DNA from: a virus
DNA: 64,000 nt
Virus record (IMG/VR): IMGVR_UViG_3300037319_000172
Coordinates: 45,614 to 109,613 of that record
Strand: one strand, 5' to 3'
Shown: positions 57,370-64,000 of the stretch, one piece after another
How the letters are laid out: the number at the start of each line of letters is the position of its first letter
Position numbering within the stretch: the stretch's first letter is position 1
Translations under genes and position numbers: made by a program
Notes under the pieces: model-generated
What the model was told of the DNA's origin: nothing
Seen by the model: only the letters and a program-made list of their open reading frames with translations
The model's database searches: none

Positions 57370-58587
57370 TTATTGTTTATTTAATGATTTTGTTAAGCCA
57401 TCTTTAAAAGCCTTTATACCTATTCTACCAGATTCTATTCTATCAAAAATAGAATTAGAATAATTAGCTAATACATAAGTACTTGTTCCTCCTCCTTCGT
57501 CCGTAACTACATCGAAATCAAATTCTACAACTTCTTTGTTACTTAACGTTACTTTTGATTTATAACCTATAGTCCATTTTCTACCATTATTCATAGCGTC
57601 TTTACCTTGATATGTTATTGCATAACCGTTATGTGGTTGGTAGTTGATATCAAGTCCTAAATCTAATATTACTTTAGAAATTGGTCCTGCAAATGAATCT
57701 TGTAACTTTTTACCAGCCATTTTAGTTATTTTATCTAAATACTTTTGTGGAACTTCAGCATTATCATAAGTATTTTGTATTTCATCAGGAGTTGCTCCTA
57801 ATTCTAAAGCCTTTTGGCCTAAAGCTCTAAACATTGAACTAGATAATGGGTAACTAGTATCCATATCTGCTTGTTTTAGTTCAGAATTGCTTAGTTTTAA
57901 ACCTGCTACAAATCTAGCAGTAGCCTTTTCTTTGTTTTTGATAGATTTAGAAACTCTTTCACCATCATCTCCTTTTAAAACTAAAGAAATCATACGATCC
58001 CAGTCTTTTGCAGCGATCATAGCTTCATTAACTTGGTAGTTTTCATTTAAAAACTCCTCGTATAATTTTATTCTTTTCATAACCTTTGGATTATCTATAT
58101 TTTCTTTATATATCTTAGTAACTTGTTCGATAGATCTTATAAACTCATCTTCAGGTACTCTATGTCCTCCTTCGTATTCAGTATATGTAAAACTACCAAT
58201 TGCATGCTTTTTAAAGTAATTTCTTACTGCCTTTCCACTAACAACGTTATCACTTTTACCTAAATACACGTTATGTTTTGACTTTTTCATTCCAGATTCA
58301 TCTACAACTGGATCAAATGATCTATCTTCAACCGCAGGATTGAATAGAATAGTCTCTATCCCTAGTTTAGAACCTATAAGATATGAAACATATCCTCCCA
58401 TTGATGATCCTATAATTAAATCAGGCTTAAGGCGTTTAATATCACTAAACAGTTTATCAAATGTCTTTTCATCCCTATAATTTATAGATGGGGCATAAAC
58501 TTCTTTAAAGTTTGCCCTCATAAATATTATCTTTGGGTCTTTTTCATTAATACTAGACTCTAGGCCGTGCAAGTATGCTATTTTCAT
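57370..58587 (-). CDS. Esterase-like domain fused to an internal capsid-targeting sequence
   Basis: The 405-residue frame has two parts. Residues 1-165 look like an alpha/beta hydrolase (YqiA-like): MKIAYLHGLESS, nucleophile Ser62 in IIGSSMGGYV, LGKSDNVV with the likely acid and GGHRVP with the His. Residue 170 starts a complete leader, MKRIKLYEEFLNE-N (start codon at 58080), identical to those of the next two upstream genes. The remaining part (residues 183-405) is unknown. The second part is probably also made as a separate 236-residue protein from 58080. A missing stop codon has apparently joined two genes. Confidence 0.75.
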   Translation of the reverse strand: MKIAYLHGLESSINEKDPKIIFMRANFKEVYAPSINYRDEKTFDKLFSDIKRLKPDLIIGSSMGGYVSYLIGSKLGIETILFNPAVEDRSFDPVVDESGMKKSKHNVYLGKSDNVVSGKAVRNYFKKHAIGSFTYTEYEGGHRVPEDEFIRSIEQVTKIYKENIDNPKVMKRIKLYEEFLNENYQVNEAMIAAKDWDRMISLVLKGDDGERVSKSIKNKEKATARFVAGLKLSNSELKQADMDTSYPLSSSMFRALGQKALELGATPDEIQNTYDNAEVPQKYLDKITKMAGKKLQDSFAGPISKVILDLGLDINYQPHNGYAITYQGKDAMNNGRKWTIGYKSKVTLSNKEVVEFDFDVVTDEGGGTSTYVLANYSNSIFDRIESGRIGIKAFKDGLTKSLNKQ

Positions 58588-58602
58588 GTTTATGTATTTC
58601 TT

Positions 58603-58611
58603 GTATTTATA
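58603..58611 (-). promoter_or_regulatory. Late-promoter-like box TATAAATAC
   Basis: This box lies 15 bases before the start at 58587, in a 71-base gap, and opens a unit of head-targeted proteins. Confidence 0.45.
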
Positions 58612-58658
58612 AATATAATCAAAAAAGTTGACATAAAAAAATATATGCCTACTTATTA

Positions 58659-59249
58659 TTATACTTTAGGTCGACCTATTAATATTTTATCATGCATCGA
58701 TCCTCCTAGTTTTCTAGAATACCAACCATTACCTGGATTACCGTCTTTGTCTCCGATCCATTCTACCTTTTTACCTATAACCTTTTCAACAGTAGCTTCA
58801 TCTGATACAACAGGAACACCATACTTGTCTATTAATATCTGTGCGATCTTACCTGAAACTTCAATATAGAATCCTAGTTTATTAAGGTCTTTACCTCTTG
58901 CTGTAATGTATGCTCTTTTAGCCTGACTTGTTCCATCATGTCCTATTCCAGAATATTTAACACCAAATTTAGTTTTCTTACCAAACATTATCATGTCAAA
59001 ATTATTGTCTCCGTGTATATCTAATCCTTCCCAGTAGTTCCAATCAGGATCTGTGAATACATCTTCAGGTGATTTGATTTTTGCATGTCCTCCTATTTCA
59101 GCGTAAGCTGTCGAGATTAAATCATAGAATTCACCAGATAATTCAGGATGCTTCTTATGATTAAACTTCATAACTTTACCTCTTTTAGGATTAAATACTT
59201 CTCCACTTCCTTCGTTTAGAAACTCTTCATATAATTTAATTCTTTTCAT
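58659..59249 (-). CDS. Predicted capsid-targeted protein
   Basis: The 196-residue protein starts MKRIKLYEEFLNE-G, with the FLNE-G cleavage site. The mature part has GKVMKFNHKKHPELSGEFYD, YWEGLDIHGDNNFDMIMFGK, FGVKYSGIGHDGTSQAKRAY and a C-terminus WYSRKLGGSMHDKILIGRPK. It is basic and mixed alpha/beta. No known family is recognised. It belongs to the second leader-bearing cluster. Confidence 0.75.
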   Translation of the reverse strand: MKRIKLYEEFLNEGSGEVFNPKRGKVMKFNHKKHPELSGEFYDLISTAYAEIGGHAKIKSPEDVFTDPDWNYWEGLDIHGDNNFDMIMFGKKTKFGVKYSGIGHDGTSQAKRAYITARGKDLNKLGFYIEVSGKIAQILIDKYGVPVVSDEATVEKVIGKKVEWIGDKDGNPGNGWYSRKLGGSMHDKILIGRPKV

Positions 59250-59253
59250 TATA

Positions 59254-59604
59254 TTATTCCTTTAAGTTTATTACCTTAGCGATATCTTCCCAAGTCTCTT
59301 TTCCTTTTAGCTTTAAAACTGTTTTATCTCCTACTACAAAATCTCTACCATCAACATAGGCATCATAGCCTAAAGGTTCTAAAATATCTCCAACCATCAT
59401 TGATTTATTGTTACTAGCAAATCCTCTTGGTAATTTAGAACCGTACGCTGATTTTATATCATCTCTATCAAAAGCTGACATCCAGATTTCTTCTTTGAAT
59501 TCACTTTTATTTTTTATCAAGTAATTTACTGTTATCTGCGCAAGTCCTGGATCTAGCGCTCTAGCCTCGTTTACAAATTCTTCGTATAATTTAATTCTTT
59601 TCAT
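59254..59604 (-). CDS. Predicted capsid-targeted protein
   Basis: The 116-residue protein starts MKRIKLYEEFVNE-A, with an FVNE-A site (Val at the position usually Leu or Ile). The mature part is LAQITVNYLIKNKSEFKEEI, WMSAFDRDDIKSAYGSKLPR and YDAYVDGRDFVVGDKTVLKL. Small alpha/beta fold, not recognised. It is only 4 bases from both neighbouring genes. Confidence 0.73.
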   Translation of the reverse strand: MKRIKLYEEFVNEARALDPGLAQITVNYLIKNKSEFKEEIWMSAFDRDDIKSAYGSKLPRGFASNNKSMMVGDILEPLGYDAYVDGRDFVVGDKTVLKLKGKETWEDIAKVINLKE

Positions 59605-59608
59605 AATA

Positions 59609-59776
59609 TTATTTTATTTTTAATAGAACTTCTATGAGCTCCGCATATGAGTTATATATCGAGATAAATCTCAGTGAAAGTATCTCATTACTTTTAATCT
59701 TTTTAACTATATCTTTTATAGTATCATGAGACACTCTACCTGTATCTACGTATTTTATCCATTCTTCTTCAGACAT
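59609..59776 (-). CDS. Small hypothetical protein
   Basis: I choose the ATG at 59776, giving 55 residues starting MSEEEWIKYVDTGRVSHDTI. This ATG overlaps the TAA stop of the upstream glycosyltransferase by one base (TAATG), a classic coupling arrangement. An upstream in-frame ATG at 59806 would overlap that gene by 31 bases. Helical, no family recognised. Confidence 0.58.
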   Translation of the reverse strand: MSEEEWIKYVDTGRVSHDTIKDIVKKIKSNEILSLRFISIYNSYAELIEVLLKIK

Positions 59777-60945
59777 TATATAGGTTTTGTTGAATTTGTT
59801 TTCCAATCATATTCTTGTTTTACAAAAATACCATCCATTAGATTAGATGTTAATCTTTTATATGTTTCAATAAGTTCTGGGTTGTTTACAGTGTATCTCT
59901 TGATTTGTTCTCTCATAACATTAATACAATCAATATTATGATCTGTGATAGCTCGCTTAATCTGGTTAACTCCTCCTGTGACATCCTGTCCTTTATAGTA
60001 GTAACCAATATCTTTACATAAATCTGCGTTATGAACTAGTGGATATCCTACCCAAGCTACATCAAAATATAAATAATTTAAGTTATTATTCATCTGCCAG
60101 CTAAGCACGATGTCTGTTGATTTTAAAACCTCAAGTGTTGGCTTTCTAGGAAGAGCTTTGAATTTTTTTAATAAGTCAATGTTACCTTTTTGTAACAGTT
60201 GTATTAAATCTTTATTTGTTGAAAGCTTTTCAGTAGACCATGAATGTATTCCATCTATTTTAATTCCATCATCAAGAGCTCTAGAACATATCACTGTAGG
60301 AATTATAGTGTTTTTCATCAAACTCATATTAGGTTCCATGATAGCTATATTTAGTGCATTGTGTTTTTCCCAATTAGGAAACTTAGAATTATTCTGGTAT
60401 GATTCAACTAACAAAGGATCCCATATAAAAGGAACTACAGTTACGTTTCTATTACTATTGTTTAAAAATCCAAAAAAGTCATGATTAGTTTCTTCATGTT
60501 GCGGTACATACCATATTGCGTCTGCTGTTTGAGTTTTCTGTATTTTAGTGTCTTTGTGTTTTCTTTTATCGTGTGCTCCGTATATTATTGTCTCGGACAT
60601 TGTGATAAACTCATTACCACATTTATAGCTAATTAGTTTTATGCTAGGTTTATTTTTCTTTAAATGATTAAAGATTCTAGGTGTAATCGCAATACCTAAT
60701 GATACGACAATATCCCATTCCATTGATAGACTTTCTTTAAATCCTATAATTTTAAGGTTTTCTATTCCTAGTGTCTTAAATTCTTTACTTGCTCTACCAT
60801 CTACAAGAGAATCATCTGTTGATATCAAATAAGGATCCCATCCCATCTTTTTATATACCATTGATAGATACATTCCATTTTGATTTATTCCGCTACTAAA
60901 CAAACTAGTAGCAAGATCTACAGTTATTCCTATTCTTTTTATCAT
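59776..60945 (-). CDS. GT-B glycosyltransferase, DUF2827-like (second copy)
   Basis: The 389-residue protein is homologous to the 35452-36648 product: MIKRIGITVDLATSLFSSGI, WYVPQHEETNHDFFGFL, ALNIAIMEPNMSLMKNTIIP, NNLNYLYFDVAWVGYPLVHN and GYYYKGQDVTGGVNQIKRAI. It overlaps the HAD phosphatase gene by 4 bases. It lies next to a second group of fibre genes, so each fibre group has its own copy. The likely role is virion glycosylation. Confidence 0.8.
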   Translation of the reverse strand: MIKRIGITVDLATSLFSSGINQNGMYLSMVYKKMGWDPYLISTDDSLVDGRASKEFKTLGIENLKIIGFKESLSMEWDIVVSLGIAITPRIFNHLKKNKPSIKLISYKCGNEFITMSETIIYGAHDKRKHKDTKIQKTQTADAIWYVPQHEETNHDFFGFLNNSNRNVTVVPFIWDPLLVESYQNNSKFPNWEKHNALNIAIMEPNMSLMKNTIIPTVICSRALDDGIKIDGIHSWSTEKLSTNKDLIQLLQKGNIDLLKKFKALPRKPTLEVLKSTDIVLSWQMNNNLNYLYFDVAWVGYPLVHNADLCKDIGYYYKGQDVTGGVNQIKRAITDHNIDCINVMREQIKRYTVNNPELIETYKRLTSNLMDGIFVKQEYDWKTNSTKPI

Positions 60946-61496
60946 TTCTTAGCTAAATGTGTTTTGATCTTAACATCTTTAAGTTCTCTATCAAGTTCCT
61001 TAATAAGTTTGATGTTATGTTTATCATCATCGAAGAATGTAATGTCAGTATATCCGCTCTCTACAAAGAACCTCATGGCATCTTTCTTTCTTTCCTGTAT
61101 GTTACCGGTTAATCCATGAATAGGATCGTTGACAGCCCATATGAAATCTCTTTTGATATGAAAACCAACATGGTATCTTAACCACTCGTATATCATATTC
61201 TGATTGTCACGTGCAGTTATAACACCAATAGCTACTCCTTTTTTGTAATTCTTTTTAAGAATATTAAAGTATCTATCAATCATCTTACCTGCTTTCATAA
61301 TCTCTAAAGATTGAAATTGTGAAAAATCTAAAATATGAGTTGAGTTTTTTTCGTAGTTGTTAAATTCTTCAGGAGTAAGTTCATATCTTTCTCCTTTCTT
61401 TTTATCATAAACTATAATCTTCGCACTTGAAACAACAATAGTATCGTCCAAGTCGAATATTAGAATTTTGTCAGAAGTCATCTTCTCATTAAGCAT
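60942..61496 (-). CDS. HAD-superfamily phosphatase
   Basis: The 184-residue protein has the HAD motifs: ILIFDLDDTIVV (nucleophile Asp), GVAIGVITARDNQN (Thr motif) and ITFFDDDKHNIKL (acidic motif). It resembles small phage HAD phosphatases and polynucleotide-kinase phosphatase domains. It could remove phosphate from nucleotides, DNA ends or sugar phosphates. The last fits its overlap with a glycosyltransferase gene, but this is inference. Confidence 0.78.
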   Translation of the reverse strand: MLNEKMTSDKILIFDLDDTIVVSSAKIIVYDKKKGERYELTPEEFNNYEKNSTHILDFSQFQSLEIMKAGKMIDRYFNILKKNYKKGVAIGVITARDNQNMIYEWLRYHVGFHIKRDFIWAVNDPIHGLTGNIQERKKDAMRFFVESGYTDITFFDDDKHNIKLIKELDRELKDVKIKTHLAKK

Positions 61497-61506
61497 ACAC
61501 TATATA

Positions 61507-61641
61507 TTAACGATTAATCCTGTTAATTACAACAGAAACTAAGTATGACACCAGGAAAGATGTTGGATTAATAGATAATCTACCTATAGGTTCCTTATAT
61601 TCCTGGCTTCTTCTAAATGATATTTGATTAAATGTACTCAC
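61507..61641 (-). CDS. Possible small protein with GTG start
   Basis: A frame of 44 residues begins with GTG (STFNQISFRRSQEYKEPIGR) and contains INPTSFLVSYLVSVVINRIN, a possible TM stretch. It fills most of a 200-base gap, and an ATAAATA box lies about 15-25 bases before it. No ATG is available. Evidence is limited to the open frame and position. Confidence 0.35.
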   Translation of the reverse strand: MSTFNQISFRRSQEYKEPIGRLSINPTSFLVSYLVSVVINRINR

Positions 61642-61694
61642 TTTAATAATTACTTTATATTTATTATACAGTAAAGTATGCAAATGTTTCTAAA

Positions 61695-63119
61695 TTAAGG
61701 CCTGTTATCTCTTTCATTTACTCCTTCGCTAGATCCAGTACCTGATCCTGAACTTCCTCCTCCTGATTGAGGAGACTCGCTCGGTCCACTTCCTGATCCA
61801 CTTCCTGAAGTACTACTTCCACTTCCTGGAGGATTCCTTGGTCCATCATTAAAATCGTCACCACTATCAACTCCACCTCTACAATCTTTAAGTTGTGAAT
61901 TGCTTACATATCCATTAGTGTCTACTTTAATAATACTATACCAGTCTGATACATTATTACTGCTACTTATACCATAATACCTTGCACTTCCATTGAATCT
62001 TGTATTTCCTGTTGATGTCGTGTATAAGTAACGTCCGTTTTGATTTCCAACAGAATCTCCGACACTATATACTGCCGTTTGAGTTCTGTATACTCCTCCA
62101 TCACAGAAGTCAATTGTATTATTTTTACCTGTTGTTACGTAAAATCTATTTCTAACAACCGGTGACGCACTAGTCCTTAAACCACCTGATGTTTCACATC
62201 CGTTCACATCCGTTACAAAATAACTATAATTTGTACTTTCATTTAATCCTGTAATAGTATGATTACCTTCAGGCCTTCCTGTTAATGTTTTTACAGTAAA
62301 AGATGCTTTTTTAACGATAATAGTATAACTATTTCCTGTTCCTCCGTTTATAGCTAATATAAAGCTGTTAGCTGTCACACTACTCTTAATAGCATTTACT
62401 GCTGATGAAGGTTCTGTCACAGATCTAGATCCATATCCTACAAAGCCTTCAGCGTCTGTTACTGTTAATTCGAAAAAACCAGCGGTTACTTGTGAAAAGT
62501 AAATACCATCAACGTTACTAAGAACAGTTCCGTCTTTTTTCCATACATTAGATGATGGCCTTGTTTCTCCGTATACTGTGTGACCAAGTGATGTCGTTCC
62601 TCCTTTACAATCAATAGTAGAAGAATATAAATTAACTACAACTTGCCTATCTGATTCATCTGTATTAGGATCACCATCTGTCGTTCCGGTTCCACACTGT
62701 GCGCCATATGCTGCAACTACAGTCCCAGAGTATGTTATTGAATCGATACGTACACACATTGGTCCTGTATCCGTATCTGGTGCTAACGTTATATTAAATC
62801 CAGGCCCATCACATGGTAGTCCTTTAACAGTTCCTCCGTTTGAACCTCCTTCAAAAATAACACTATCGCACTCGTATTCTGTTGTACTATTTCCTATGTT
62901 ACATGCTCCTAAAACCTCAACAGATACTTGAGATGACTTCGATAAACTGCCACTTTGTACACATCTACTTCTTGTGTTACTTTGATAAGCAAGTACAGTC
63001 TCGTTAAAAGGAGTACCATCACACTCTAGTCCTTGTATCGTTCCGTTGCTACTGCCTCCGTTCCATCTTACTTCGGAACAAATTACTTTATCTTCAAAAT
63101 CTGAAAAGGTATTTAACAT
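61695..63119 (-). CDS. Adhesin/fibre protein with duplicated Cys-containing domain
   Basis: The 474-residue protein has two copies of a 60-residue domain at residues 10-65 and 80-140 (VICSEVRWNGGSSNGTIQGL, then CDGTPFNETVLAYQS; YECDSVIFEGGSNGGTVKGL, then CDGPGFNITLAPDTD), each with four Cys. Ig- or FnIII-like modules follow (LYSSTIDCKGGTTSLGHTVY, GNHTITGLNESTNYSYFVTD). The last 60 residues are a Gly/Ser/Pro tail. The look is that of a receptor-binding adhesin. It is adjacent to a collagen-like fibre gene, 21 bases upstream. Confidence 0.72.
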   Translation of the reverse strand: MLNTFSDFEDKVICSEVRWNGGSSNGTIQGLECDGTPFNETVLAYQSNTRSRCVQSGSLSKSSQVSVEVLGACNIGNSTTEYECDSVIFEGGSNGGTVKGLPCDGPGFNITLAPDTDTGPMCVRIDSITYSGTVVAAYGAQCGTGTTDGDPNTDESDRQVVVNLYSSTIDCKGGTTSLGHTVYGETRPSSNVWKKDGTVLSNVDGIYFSQVTAGFFELTVTDAEGFVGYGSRSVTEPSSAVNAIKSSVTANSFILAINGGTGNSYTIIVKKASFTVKTLTGRPEGNHTITGLNESTNYSYFVTDVNGCETSGGLRTSASPVVRNRFYVTTGKNNTIDFCDGGVYRTQTAVYSVGDSVGNQNGRYLYTTSTGNTRFNGSARYYGISSSNNVSDWYSIIKVDTNGYVSNSQLKDCRGGVDSGDDFNDGPRNPPGSGSSTSGSGSGSGPSESPQSGGGSSGSGTGSSEGVNERDNRP

Positions 63120-63140
63120 TAATTATATTTCTTTTTTAAA

Positions 63141-64000
63141 TTACATTTGATTACTACAACTGTCATGTATTAACGTAAGAGTAACACTGTATCCACTAGC
63201 ACCCGTAAGAGTACCGCTTTTATATCTTATACCATATATATTCTCTTCATTAATTCCAACATTACCTATGTTTGCAGAATATATCATAGTATTTGCAGCA
63301 TGTGTGTATGTGTGTATCACTGTAGTATTTCCATTTTTAGCTCTAGTATAGACTTCTATTACGACAGCACTTGTACTTCTATTGGCACCATATGTTGCGT
63401 ATATTCTAGTTACATTATATTTATCAAAATCAGCCCCGTTAGGAATTATAACATAAGCATTTGATAGTTTTGATGCTAAAACGTTAGAGCCATAAGCTAC
63501 TGGGTTAAGTGTAATATAATCGTAGCATGTCCCTGTTCCAGTAGATCCTTTTATTCCTTTATCACCTTGAGCTCCTTTATCTCCTTTACCGCCTTTTAAT
63601 CCTTGATGTCCTTGGGCTCCTTTTTCACCTTGAGCTCCTACTTTTCCTTGAGCTCCTATTTCTCCTTTTAATCCTTGAGCTCCTTTTTTACCTTGATCTC
63701 CTATTTTACCTTGATGTCCTTGATCTCCTATTTCACCTTGATGTCCTTGAGCTCCTTTTTCACCTTGATCTCCTTGGGCTCCTATTTTACCTTGATGCCC
63801 TTGAGCTCCTTTTAATCCTTGATGTCCTATTTCACCTTGATGTCCTTGAGCTCCTTTTTCACCTTGATCTCCTTGATCTCCTATTTTACCTTGATGTCCT
63901 TGATCTCCTATTTTACCTTGATCTCCTATTTTACCTTGATGTCCTTGATCTCCTACTTTTCCTTGATCTCCTTGAGCTCCTTTTAATCCTTGAGCTCCTT
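63141..64000 (-). CDS. Collagen-like fibre protein (5' end outside window)
   Basis: The frame is open from 63141 (stop) to the edge, with 285 visible residues. The first 150 are highly repetitive Gly-X-Y triplets (GDQGHQGKIG, GAQGHQGEIG). The last 130 form a C-terminal tip: GTCYDYITLNPVAYGSNVLA, FDKYNVTRIYATYGANRSTS, AVVIEVYTRAKNGNTTVIHT, ANIGNVGINEENIYGIRYKS. Such tips usually trimerise and bind receptors. The gene start lies beyond the window. The neighbouring adhesin starts 21 bases downstream. Confidence 0.85.
   Translation of the reverse strand, partial: GAQGLKGAQGDQGKVGDQGHQGKIGDQGKIGDQGHQGKIGDQGDQGEKGAQGHQGEIGHQGLKGAQGHQGKIGAQGDQGEKGAQGHQGEIGDQGHQGKIGDQGKKGAQGLKGEIGAQGKVGAQGEKGAQGHQGLKGGKGDKGAQGDKGIKGSTGTGTCYDYITLNPVAYGSNVLASKLSNAYVIIPNGADFDKYNVTRIYATYGANRSTSAVVIEVYTRAKNGNTTVIHTYTHAANTMIYSANIGNVGINEENIYGIRYKSGTLTGASGYSVTLTLIHDSCSNQM

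Noticed and set aside
1-64000. tRNA genes, integrase, repressor or attachment site
   Set aside because: Nothing with a tRNA cloverleaf or a recombinase was recognised by eye; a dedicated tRNA search would be needed to exclude tRNAs fully.

Overview
The window looks like a 64-kb piece of a large, strongly A+T-rich, tailed (myovirus-type) phage infecting a member of Bacteroidota, most likely a flavobacterium. The phage identity rests on T4-like baseplate genes, long fibre genes, and PhoH, RNase HII, a dCMP deaminase and a dCMP-hydroxymethylase-type enzyme. The host inference rests on start codons without Shine-Dalgarno sequences, a -7 element resembling the Bacteroidota TAnnTTTG box, and a phage-encoded ribosomal protein bS21. 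No integrase, repressor, tRNA or CRISPR array was recognised.

Layout. 1-9.6 kb (minus strand): baseplate/tail genes (OB-fold spike, hub, LysM-like wedge protein), small unknowns and dCMP deaminase. 9.6-13.8 kb: a run of genes whose products begin with a shared peptide of the type MKxIKxYEEFLNE, matching the T4 capsid-targeting sequence and its (L/I)xE cleavage site; these are probably proteins packed in the head and injected with the DNA. 13.8-20.7 kb: UV endonuclease, RNase HII, PhoH, bS21, DnaJ, an exonuclease and small proteins ending in an EEYEKC motif. 20.7-33.2 kb: two 2-oxoglutarate/Fe(II) hydroxylases and a two-domain glycosyltransferase downstream of four collagen-like fibre genes, one of which carries a C-terminal Hint (intein-like) domain. 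33.2-39.5 kb: further fibre proteins with two glycosyltransferases and a J-domain gene on the opposite strand. 39.5-45.8 kb: ClpP, a ClpC-like ATPase with a ClpP-docking loop, the dCMP-hydroxymethylase-like enzyme and small genes. 45.8-47.2 kb: a long gene-free region. 47.2-55.7 kb: the presumed early region, with minus-strand genes diverging at about 48.4 kb from a plus-strand block (DUF932-like protein, RecA-like ATPase, many small proteins). 55.7-64 kb (minus): an exported metallopeptidase, small membrane proteins, a second set of capsid-targeted proteins, a glycosyltransferase, a HAD phosphatase, a Cys-repeat adhesin and a collagen-like fibre leaving the window.

Regulation. Eleven near-identical promoters (upstream ATCAATTAAAATG-like block, TATATTTAC core, conserved TAACTAATAA leader) precede small and early genes on both strands. 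Six of them have a palindrome, TATAATNATTATA, centred exactly 59 or 69 bp upstream of the core (five palindromes, one shared by two divergent promoters). Structural and other genes instead tend to have T4-late-like (T/G)ATAAATA boxes. Several intrinsic terminators separate the minus-strand units.

The most interesting systems are (1) a set of eleven capsid-targeted proteins in two clusters, (2) a predicted collagen hydroxylation and glycosylation cassette for phage fibres, (3) the Hint domain on a collagen fibre, (4) the promoter/palindrome architecture, (5) phage bS21, and (6) the Asn-to-Asp change that suggests cytosine-modified DNA.
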